Below, piece by piece: positions 6,724-12,234 of a DNA stretch of 12,234 nucleotides. A model generated the notes under the pieces. The model saw only the letters and a program-made list of their open reading frames with translations. It ran no database searches and had not been told where the DNA came from. The position numbers and the translations under genes were made by a program. Position 1 is the first letter of the stretch; every line of letters begins with the position of its first letter. Source of the stretch: Candidatus Thalassarchaeaceae archaeon (lineage in GTDB: Archaea; Thermoplasmatota; Poseidoniia; Poseidoniales; Thalassarchaeaceae). Where the stretch lies: positions 1-12,234 of the forward strand of contig JASLJW010000029.1 in the NCBI GenBank assembly GCA_030747885.1, read 5' to 3'.

Positions 6724-7425
6724 ATGATACGCGAATGCAACCTCCATGGATACTTTACCGATGACCAGCTATGTCCTGCATGTAATTCAGAAGGGAAATT
6801 TATCATGAGAACAGGGGAACGTGAGACGATTGGACGTAGACTTGCAAGAGTCTGCCGCCATGATCCAGATCGCTATAATCTTGAGATGGACCTAAACGGA
6901 TGGGTGGACATCCGCGAACTTGTTGATGCTCTAAGAGATAAGGAGAGTCGCCGATTTGGAAGATGGCTAAGACCTCATCACGTTAAGGCAGTAGTAGAAT
7001 GTGATAAGAAAGGACGATACGAAGTAAGAGGAAACACCGTACGTGCAACCTACGGACATACTGTTGAAATCGAGTTAGATTTGCCAACTGATGATATCCC
7101 AGCTTCCCTCTTCTTCCCTTGCTCTGATGAAGATTTAGAAGTAATCATGGACATTGGAATTCTTCCAGGGAATCGAAGTCATGTCCACTTATCGCAAACT
7201 GTTGCAAAGGCTGCAGAAGCCGGACGTCTTGGAGGGCAGAAATTGCGCCGACCTGTTATTCTTGAAGTTGATACCGCACAGATGACCGCTAGCGGAGATA
7301 CTGTTTGGAAAGCAGGTACAACAGTGTACTTGGCAGAGAAAGTAGAGCCTCAGTACCTAGACCGAGTAGAAGAAGAAGATGGAAGATTATCTCCACTCAT
7401 TTCCAAATGGGAAGAAGAAGAATAA
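6724..7425 (+). CDS. kptA: KptA/Tpt1-family RNA 2'-phosphotransferase with N-terminal zinc hook
   Basis: Family enzymes remove an internal RNA 2'-phosphate using NAD+, giving ADP-ribose 1'',2''-cyclic phosphate and nicotinamide. The protein is 233 residues. An N-terminal putative zinc site has C5, H8, C17 and C20. The winged-helix half has CRHDP (44-48, supplying the Arg-His pair) and the KGRYEVRG...VRATYGH region (97-112, R107 the likely second catalytic Arg). The ADP-ribosyltransferase half has GILPGNRSHVHLS (145-157), an EAG..R patch (165-176) and VILEVD (178-183). Where many homologues have YHGT, this one has LFFPC (129-133). The ATG at 6724 is preferred to an upstream TTG (6715); a TTATGA element about 33 bases upstream may be the promoter. 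It is convergent with the next gene. The physiological substrate in archaea is unclear, because their known tRNA ligase leaves no 2'-phosphate. Confidence 0.88.
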   Translation: MIRECNLHGYFTDDQLCPACNSEGKFIMRTGERETIGRRLARVCRHDPDRYNLEMDLNGWVDIRELVDALRDKESRRFGRWLRPHHVKAVVECDKKGRYEVRGNTVRATYGHTVEIELDLPTDDIPASLFFPCSDEDLEVIMDIGILPGNRSHVHLSQTVAKAAEAGRLGGQKLRRPVILEVDTAQMTASGDTVWKAGTTVYLAEKVEPQYLDRVEEEDGRLSPLISKWEEEE

Positions 7426-7426
7426 A

Positions 7427-7750
7427 TCAGAGTTCATGCCCACATGATGAGCAAAAGTCTAGATCTGCCTCCAGAGGTTCTTCGCACTTCGGGCAACCAT
7501 CTCCTTCTATTCGCGTACTTGGCAAATTATCTGAAGATTCAATTAATCGAGTAGATGAGTCAACTTCATCAAAAATTCGTGATTTTAATTCCTCTCGAAT
7601 CTCGACTGCTGCACCGAAATCTAACGCCTCTTGAAGAGCAATATCTATTCTAGCTCGAACACGTTCACGTTCCTCAGGATCCACGATAGTATGTAGTTCA
7701 TTGCGGCGAGCTTGGAGGTATCTCCTGAACTCATCTACGGTGGGCGCCAT
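7427..7750 (-). CDS. Small zinc-ribbon protein, function unknown
   Basis: A 107-residue protein with an ATG start. Residues 5-65 are charged and predicted helical (many Arg and Glu, possibly a coiled coil or helical hairpin). The C-terminal tail is a compact zinc ribbon with C86/C89 (CPKC) and C100/C103 (CSSCGHEL), ending four residues after the last cysteine. Such a tail is common in small archaeal adaptor proteins; no partner or activity can be named. It is convergent with kptA, the stop codons being separated by one base, and divergent from the isopentenyl phosphate kinase gene, with about 66 bases between starts. A 109-codon frame on the other strand overlaps it, but the paired CxxC motifs and charged helical composition make the minus-strand reading the likely gene. 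Confidence 0.7.
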   Translation of the reverse strand: MAPTVDEFRRYLQARRNELHTIVDPEERERVRARIDIALQEALDFGAAVEIREELKSRIFDEVDSSTRLIESSDNLPSTRIEGDGCPKCEEPLEADLDFCSSCGHEL

Positions 7751-7816
7751 GCCCTTCCGAACATGTTAGTCATCATCAATCTGTGTGCGCACCATGATGA
7801 ACAACAACTTCATCCG

Positions 7817-8644
7817 ATGTACATGGAGGGGGGCCGAAAGGTAGTTCTGAAACTAGGCGGAGGGCTTCTAACCAATAAGAAAGGAGTGTGTTCACCAAAC
7901 ACAGAGGAGATTAAAAAATCAGCCCGAACTATTGCTGAACTGATCTACCATGGATGTAGGGTCGCATTGGTTCATGGTGCTGGTTCGTTTGGACATGCAA
8001 GAGCAAAAAAATGGCGTTTAATAGAAGGCAAAGTAGACGATTCATTTAGTCCAGATGGAGATACAAAAACACAAGAAGAGGCCGTAAAACAGGTTCGATT
8101 AGATATGAAAGAACTCAACCAATTATTAGCTGCAGAATTTTCAAAATTAAATGTTGATTTCAATGTCTTTCACCCGCACCTTTGGGCTAGAGGCACAGGT
8201 CCTGAATTTTCAGGTGAATTGAATTTCCTAGATTCAGGGATGTTGACGATAGTTCATGGAGACGTAGTCGATGACCCTCACCAAGGTTTTGGAATTCTAT
8301 CTGGAGATGACCTCATGTTCAGAATTGCAACTGAATGGGGAGATGTAGATTCATGTGTTTTCGCGTTGGCTGATTGTGATGGTATAATGTCACATCCACC
8401 TCATGACCCAAACTCAATACTGATTCCAAATTGGAACCAATCCATGGGTTTTGGTGGAAAACACGATTCAGAACATGACGTCACAGGAGGAATAGAATAC
8501 AAAGCGATTCGAGCATCACAAATTTCTGAAACCGTCAGTAATGTCTGGTTCGTTGACGGTACAAGGCCAGAAAGGGTATTCGACGCATGTATGGGTTCTG
8601 AAGCGATTGGAACTAGAATTCATTCCAACCCCGTTCGATTATAG
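7817..8644 (+). CDS. ipk: Isopentenyl phosphate kinase
   Basis: Phosphorylates isopentenyl phosphate to isopentenyl diphosphate (IPP) with ATP, the last IPP-forming step of the archaeal mevalonate variants. The amino-acid-kinase fold shows VVLKLGGGLLTNK (9-21; the usual motif has GGS, here GGG), LVHGAGSFGH (51-60, with H60 matching the family's catalytic histidine), VHGDVVDD (146-153), the phosphate-binding GILSGDD (159-165), ADCDGI (185-190) and VTGGIEYK (222-229). It has 275 residues, against about 245-270 for the family. The frame is open upstream to 7712, but the conserved domain begins right after the ATG pair at 7817 and 7823; 7817 is used and 7823 is equally possible. No clear Shine-Dalgarno or TATA box is visible. 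It is 37 bases upstream of the isomerase-prenyl synthase fusion, almost certainly one transcription unit. Confidence 0.93.
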   Translation: MYMEGGRKVVLKLGGGLLTNKKGVCSPNTEEIKKSARTIAELIYHGCRVALVHGAGSFGHARAKKWRLIEGKVDDSFSPDGDTKTQEEAVKQVRLDMKELNQLLAAEFSKLNVDFNVFHPHLWARGTGPEFSGELNFLDSGMLTIVHGDVVDDPHQGFGILSGDDLMFRIATEWGDVDSCVFALADCDGIMSHPPHDPNSILIPNWNQSMGFGGKHDSEHDVTGGIEYKAIRASQISETVSNVWFVDGTRPERVFDACMGSEAIGTRIHSNPVRL

Positions 8645-8672
8645 GCGAGACCACACATCATCAGACCGAGGG

Positions 8673-8677
8673 GGAGG
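8673..8677 (+). promoter_or_regulatory. Shine-Dalgarno site for the IDI-prenyl synthase fusion
   Basis: GGAGG with a 4-base spacer (caaa) before the ATG at 8682, in the 37-base gap after the kinase stop codon. It fixes the start and argues against an upstream in-frame extension that would overlap the kinase gene. Confidence 0.65.
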
Positions 8678-8681
8678 CAAA

Positions 8682-10355
8682 ATGGGGGATCCAGTATTAC
8701 TTGAAGGCGAAGACCCTGATCAAGCAGGAATGATGGATGAGATGTGTATTCTCGTCGACATTGATGATACTCCGATTGGTTCTGCTACCAAATTAGATTG
8801 CCATCGAGGGGCAGGATTACGGCATCGTGCATTCTCTGTACTTATTTTCGACTCAGAAAACCGTTTGCTGTTACAAAAAAGGGCGAGCGACAAAATCACT
8901 TTCCCTGGAGTATGGGCCAACTCATGTTGTAGTCATCCTCTCGACATTGAAGGGGAAAGAGAAACTGATGATGCAAGCGGAGTCCGGAATGCTGCAGTAA
9001 GAAAAATGGAACAAGAGTTGGGTATTCCTTCTGGGACTATACCTGCAGATGATCTTGTTTTCGTGACTCGAATGGAATACATGGCGAGGATGAATGACGT
9101 TTGGGTTGAACACGAAATTGATCATATTATGGTTGTTCGAGCAAATGTAGAGGTGGACCCTAATCCAAATGAAATCGAAGAAACACGGTGGGTTAGTCAA
9201 GATGAACTTGATTCAATGGTTAAAGACCATGAAGCGGGAAAATTGGTTATAGCTCCATGGTTCGACCTCATTCGAATCAACCTACTAAACAAATGGTGGG
9301 ACGATATCGACAACATGACTCCTCATGTGGATGGAATGATTCATCGATTCATGGAAGAACGTCCTGATCGTGCTGGACTTTCAATTATGGATCGACATCG
9401 AGTTGCGGCTGAGAAATGTATTGCTAGAGCAATTGAGAAAAGTACAGAGCCAAGGTTAGGCGGGGCAATGATGCACCTCATAGAAGGGGGTGGAAAGCGA
9501 CTTCGAGCAGTACTTCCTAGCATAGTTGGAGAAGCTGTGGGGCAACATCACAGTGGACATCATGACCTAGGAGCGGCAATTGAGATCATTCACAACTTCA
9601 CCTTAGTCCATGACGATATTATGGATAATGATCCAATCCGTAGAGGGCGCCCCGCAGTACATATTGCATACGATATGCCAACTGCGATTAATGCAGGTGA
9701 TGCGATGCTTGCCCTTGCTTTTGAGATGATAGCAGAATCTGAAGATATCAAGGATGAAGTCATGAGAGATTTGGTAAGAGTGATTGGTCGAATGGTTCGA
9801 AAGGTATCTGAAGGCCAACAAATGGATATGGATTTCGAAAATAGATCAGATGAAGTCTCTGAAGAAGAATATCTTACGATGATTTCAGGGAAGACTGCAG
9901 CAATGTTCGAAACATGCGCTCAAACTGGTGCAATGTTAGCAGGTGCGAGTCAAGAAGTACAGGAAACATGTCGACTATGGGGCCTTGAGACAGGATTATG
10001 TTTCCAACTCATGGACGATTTAATCGACATAACAGGAGATACTGAAACTCTTGGGAAACCAGCAGGTAGTGATGTTCTAGAAGGAAAGAGAACTATGATG
10101 GCGATACATGCTCTCAATCAAGATCCCAAAAAACTTCCAACATTCCATGCTATATTTGGTAAGGGGGAAGAAGGAGCAGCCCAACTTTCTGAAGCAATTT
10201 CAGAAATGGAGGCTGTTGGTTCCCTCGAATATGGGAAAAGAAGGGCTATGGAACATCATGCGGAAGCTCACGACCACCTTTCCAAACTACCTGATTCAAA
10301 ATCTAAAAAAGTGCTAGAAAGTCTAACAGATTGGCAGTTAGAACGTATCTCCTAG
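8682..10355 (+). CDS. Fused type 1 isopentenyl-diphosphate isomerase and trans-prenyl (geranylgeranyl) diphosphate synthase
   Basis: One 557-residue polypeptide with two consecutive enzymes of isoprenoid synthesis. Residues about 18-205 form a Nudix-fold type 1 IPP:DMAPP isomerase: metal-ligand histidines H41, H48 and H85, RHRAFSVLIF (47-56), NSCCSHP (80-86) with the catalytic Cys at C83, and EHE at 143-145 containing the acidic catalytic and metal residues. Residues about 215-557 form a trans-prenyl synthase: GGGKRLR (269-275), first Asp-rich motif DDIMD (311-315), RRGRP (320-324), GK (403-404), second motif DDLID (445-449), and GSDVLEGKRT (462-471). F306, five residues before the first motif, matches archaeal C20 synthases, so GGPP is the likely product. 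No stop or frameshift separates the domains. It follows the kinase gene, so the unit covers isopentenyl phosphate to GGPP. Both domains look intact. Confidence 0.93.
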   Translation: MGDPVLLEGEDPDQAGMMDEMCILVDIDDTPIGSATKLDCHRGAGLRHRAFSVLIFDSENRLLLQKRASDKITFPGVWANSCCSHPLDIEGERETDDASGVRNAAVRKMEQELGIPSGTIPADDLVFVTRMEYMARMNDVWVEHEIDHIMVVRANVEVDPNPNEIEETRWVSQDELDSMVKDHEAGKLVIAPWFDLIRINLLNKWWDDIDNMTPHVDGMIHRFMEERPDRAGLSIMDRHRVAAEKCIARAIEKSTEPRLGGAMMHLIEGGGKRLRAVLPSIVGEAVGQHHSGHHDLGAAIEIIHNFTLVHDDIMDNDPIRRGRPAVHIAYDMPTAINAGDAMLALAFEMIAESEDIKDEVMRDLVRVIGRMVRKVSEGQQMDMDFENRSDEVSEEEYLTMISGKTAAMFETCAQTGAMLAGASQEVQETCRLWGLETGLCFQLMDDLIDITGDTETLGKPAGSDVLEGKRTMMAIHALNQDPKKLPTFHAIFGKGEEGAAQLSEAISEMEAVGSLEYGKRRAMEHHAEAHDHLSKLPDSKSKKVLESLTDWQLERIS

Positions 10356-10399
10356 TGATTCTATTACTTCCGAATGGGAAACTATTGCTTATATTGAAA

Positions 10400-11503
10400 T
10401 CAGAGTCCAAAGGTAAAACCAGAATCAACTTTAGCAATTAATGCTGGAAGTACCTCCCTATAATCTCCAATAATAGCTGCATCAGACGACTCTACCATTG
10501 TACAATTCGCATCGGTATTGATTGAAATAATACGCGCACTGTCCTTCATCCCTGCCATATGTTGAGGTGCGCCACTGATAGCAACGGCGACATAAACTGG
10601 AGGTCTGATACTCTGGCCAGTTTGTCCAACCTGCCGTGTACTCGGAGCATGCCCTGCATCTACTGCTGCTCTGCTTGCAGCCCATTCTGCATCAATACCC
10701 TTTGATTTCAGTGACTCAGTCAACTGATGGATTTCTCTAAACCCAGTCTGTCCACAAGGAAGACCTCCTGAGATGATGATCTTGCTATGACCAAGTTCAA
10801 CTCTTTCCCCACCCCCGCGACGAACTTCGATAACTTCGACATTGAAATCATTGTCTGACCAGTTCGGTGTGAATTCCTCAACCTCACCTGACCTTGATGA
10901 ATCGCTGCTAGGGGCAACGAAAATTCCTGGACGTGCTGTAGCCATTGCAGGCGCCCAAAGTTGCTGTGGGTTGGACATAATACAAGCCAACTTAGATTCC
11001 CCAAATGAAGGTCGATGTGCCTCTAGCATGTGGGTAGTGACCGTCTTCGTTTTACGATGATAGTATGGACCAACACTCAACTTAGTACAATCAGCAGTAA
11101 CTCCGGCATCAACACGGCTTGCCACTCGAGGAGCAAGATCTCTCCCAGTAGTAGTAGCACCCATGAGGAGAATCTCAGGGCGATGGACGTTCAATAGGTA
11201 ATCAGAGAGGGCCCGTGCGAAAGGAAGTGTTGTGAAATTTTCAAGACGAGGATCGGTGACTACAACTACCTTATCTGCACCTAATGAAATCAAATCTTGA
11301 GGTGCTGAACCAACATCGTGGTGAATTAGAATTGCAGTTAAAGAAACGCCTAATTGGTCAGCCATCTCCCTTCCTGGTCCAATGAGTTCACGCCCTACAT
11401 TGAGTAATTCGCCATCAACCATCTCTGCAAAAACCATGACTCCTTGAGAGGATGTTGCGTCACTAAATCGCTGAATAGCTGCATCTTCAGGCCAATCGGT
11501 CAT
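10400..11503 (-). CDS. etfA: Electron transfer flavoprotein alpha subunit
   Basis: With EtfB, carries electrons from acyl-CoA and related dehydrogenases to a membrane quinone oxidoreductase. The protein is 367 residues. The N-terminal domain has GADKVVVV (75-82) and ILLMGATTTGRDLAPRVASR (111-130). The C-terminal FAD-binding domain (about 235-360) has SGGLPCG (245-251), AASRAAVDAG (275-284), RQVGQTGQSIRP (290-301), AVAISGAPQHMAGMKDS (306-322) and a final IIGDYREVLPAL (344-355). The start is set at 11503 rather than 11509: this ATG overlaps the etfB stop as ATGA, and GGAGGG lies 6 bases upstream, an ideal distance, whereas it abuts the 11509 ATG directly. It is convergent with the prenyl synthase fusion (44-base gap). 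No key FAD-domain motif is missing. Confidence 0.95.
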   Translation of the reverse strand: MTDWPEDAAIQRFSDATSSQGVMVFAEMVDGELLNVGRELIGPGREMADQLGVSLTAILIHHDVGSAPQDLISLGADKVVVVTDPRLENFTTLPFARALSDYLLNVHRPEILLMGATTTGRDLAPRVASRVDAGVTADCTKLSVGPYYHRKTKTVTTHMLEAHRPSFGESKLACIMSNPQQLWAPAMATARPGIFVAPSSDSSRSGEVEEFTPNWSDNDFNVEVIEVRRGGGERVELGHSKIIISGGLPCGQTGFREIHQLTESLKSKGIDAEWAASRAAVDAGHAPSTRQVGQTGQSIRPPVYVAVAISGAPQHMAGMKDSARIISINTDANCTMVESSDAAIIGDYREVLPALIAKVDSGFTFGL

Positions 11504-12234
11504 TGCCATCCCTCCACTATGGATTGAAGCCCATCTGCATCTGTAATCTGAAGGTCACGAGTTGCTTTCTCAACTTTGGGTGCAGCAGCAACAATTGTAG
11601 GTGATCCTGAAAGGCCAATCTTCTCTTCATCTAATGCAACATCATCTGCAGATAATAATCGAAAGATCGACGCACTTTCCTTGAACACATCCTTCCCACG
11701 GTCATCCTTGGTAACATGTTTCTTTACAGACACTGCGGCCTTCATATTTCGACCTCTTAGGGGTGCTGCAGTTGGGGCGATGGATAACATACAGGGAAGA
11801 GGCAATCGAAGATCCATGCTTCCACCTTCTACAATCCTACGTACTGTCGCAAAAGATGATTCAATCTCACAGGTCTCTGCCAAAGTGACTTGTGGAATCC
11901 CTAGATTCTCAGCAACTTGGCTAGGCACATGAGCAGTGTCTCCATCAGTAGTTTGTCTACCCCCCATTACAATCCAATCATTACGTTCAGAACTGTAACC
12001 AAGATGTTTGAGAGTACCAGACAATGCATAACCTGTGGACCATGTGTCTGAACCTCCAAGTTTTCTATCCGACAAAAGGACTGTTTCATCAACACCTCGT
12101 TCTAATGCGGTAATGTGAGACATTTGGAAATTAGGAGGACCCATTGAAACAACTACCACACGTCCCCCGTATGCATCTTTCAACGAAAGTGCTAGTTCAA
12201 GTGCATGCTGACAGTCTTGATTGATCTGGCTGGG
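11500..12234 (-). CDS. etfB: Electron transfer flavoprotein beta subunit (5' end beyond window edge)
   Basis: Beta subunit that binds AMP or FAD and docks to partner dehydrogenases. The frame is open to the right edge, giving 244 visible residues; about 20-35 N-terminal residues should be missing. The first visible part (QHALELALSLKDAYGGRVVVVSMGPP) matches the EtfB pattern after its N-terminal strand, so the TTG at 12183 inside it is not a start. Other signatures are GVDETVLLSD, IVMGGRQTTDGDTAHVPSQVAENLG (the family's DGDTGQVG nucleotide loop, here DGDTAHVP), and LPCMLSIAPTAAPLRGRNMKAA (family pattern lPaxltv...pRyP). Translation is coupled to etfA through an ATGA overlap. Nothing in the visible part decides between a conventional and a bifurcating ETF; the fadA-like thiolase in the window favours the beta-oxidation role. 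Confidence 0.92.
   Translation of the reverse strand, partial: PSQINQDCQHALELALSLKDAYGGRVVVVSMGPPNFQMSHITALERGVDETVLLSDRKLGGSDTWSTGYALSGTLKHLGYSSERNDWIVMGGRQTTDGDTAHVPSQVAENLGIPQVTLAETCEIESSFATVRRIVEGGSMDLRLPLPCMLSIAPTAAPLRGRNMKAAVSVKKHVTKDDRGKDVFKESASIFRLLSADDVALDEEKIGLSGSPTIVAAAPKVEKATRDLQITDADGLQSIVEGWQ
11510..11515 (-). promoter_or_regulatory. Shine-Dalgarno site deciding the etfA start
   Basis: GGAGGG on the minus strand lies inside the last codons of etfB, 6 bases before the ATG at 11503 and directly against the ATG at 11509. The spacing favours 11503, where start and stop overlap as ATGA, a typical translational-coupling arrangement. Confidence 0.6.

Noticed and set aside
7712..7816. 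N-terminal extension of isopentenyl phosphate kinase
   Set aside because: It starts at a TTG inside the divergent small gene, and the kinase fold normally begins within about ten residues of the start, as it does from the ATG at 7817.
8541..8681. Upstream extension of the isomerase fusion overlapping the kinase gene
   Set aside because: It starts at a TTG, overlaps the conserved kinase C-terminus out of frame, and the ATG at 8682 has a well-spaced GGAGG.
10356..10399. Terminator between the prenyl synthase fusion and etfA
   Set aside because: The 44-base convergent gap has no long T run or hairpin on either strand, so no terminator can be supported.
1..12234. CRISPR arrays, tRNA or rRNA genes, insertion sequences, defence islands
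   Set aside because: No direct-repeat array, no tRNA-like stem pattern, no transposase or nuclease-like protein, and almost no non-coding space to hold them.

Overview
The window looks like a chromosomal stretch from a marine planktonic archaeon, most probably Marine Group II (Candidatus Poseidoniales, phylum Thermoplasmatota) or a close relative. This is an inference from gene content. Pointing to an archaeon are an archaeal/eukaryotic-type prolyl-tRNA synthetase, a fused archaeal-style CoaBC, an isopentenyl phosphate kinase next to a geranylgeranyl-diphosphate-synthase-type enzyme, a KptA with an N-terminal zinc hook, and small zinc-ribbon proteins. A bacterial-type FadA thiolase and EtfAB fit the protein- and lipid-degrading heterotrophic life known for this group. 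The gene density is high: every gap between genes is about 100 bases or less, and I see no tRNA, rRNA, IS element, CRISPR array or phage gene.

Layout from left to right. (1) Minus strand: coaBC followed by proS, which is cut by the left window edge just before its C-terminus. (2) Plus strand: a four-helix membrane protein with a C-terminal zinc ribbon, divergent from coaBC. (3) Minus strand, transcribed right to left: a FadA-like thiolase, a protein of unknown function with a zinc ribbon at each end, and a MamK-like actin ATPase that has its own candidate promoter. (4) Plus strand: kptA, convergent with a 107-residue zinc-ribbon protein on the minus strand (1-base gap). (5) Plus strand: an isoprenoid pair, isopentenyl phosphate kinase and then a single polypeptide that joins a type 1 IPP isomerase to a trans-prenyl diphosphate synthase. 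(6) Minus strand: etfB (5' end off the right edge) translationally coupled to etfA.

How the genes fit together. The kinase, isomerase and prenyl synthase perform consecutive steps (isopentenyl phosphate to IPP, to DMAPP, to a C20-type prenyl diphosphate) that end in archaeal membrane-lipid precursors; the kinase implies a mevalonate route of the archaeal, IP-forming type. The thiolase and EtfAB point to fatty-acid beta-oxidation, with ETF collecting acyl-CoA dehydrogenase electrons. CoaBC supplies coenzyme A.

The most noteworthy items are the MamK-like actin, with no magnetosome gene visible, beside an uncharacterised double-zinc-ribbon protein; the IDI-prenyl synthase fusion; a CoaC domain without the usual catalytic histidine; and a KptA that lacks the familiar HGT motif. 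Several gene starts were moved inward from the longest possible frames because the extra N-termini began at TTG or overlapped neighbours, and good ATG codons, some with Shine-Dalgarno sequences, lie downstream.
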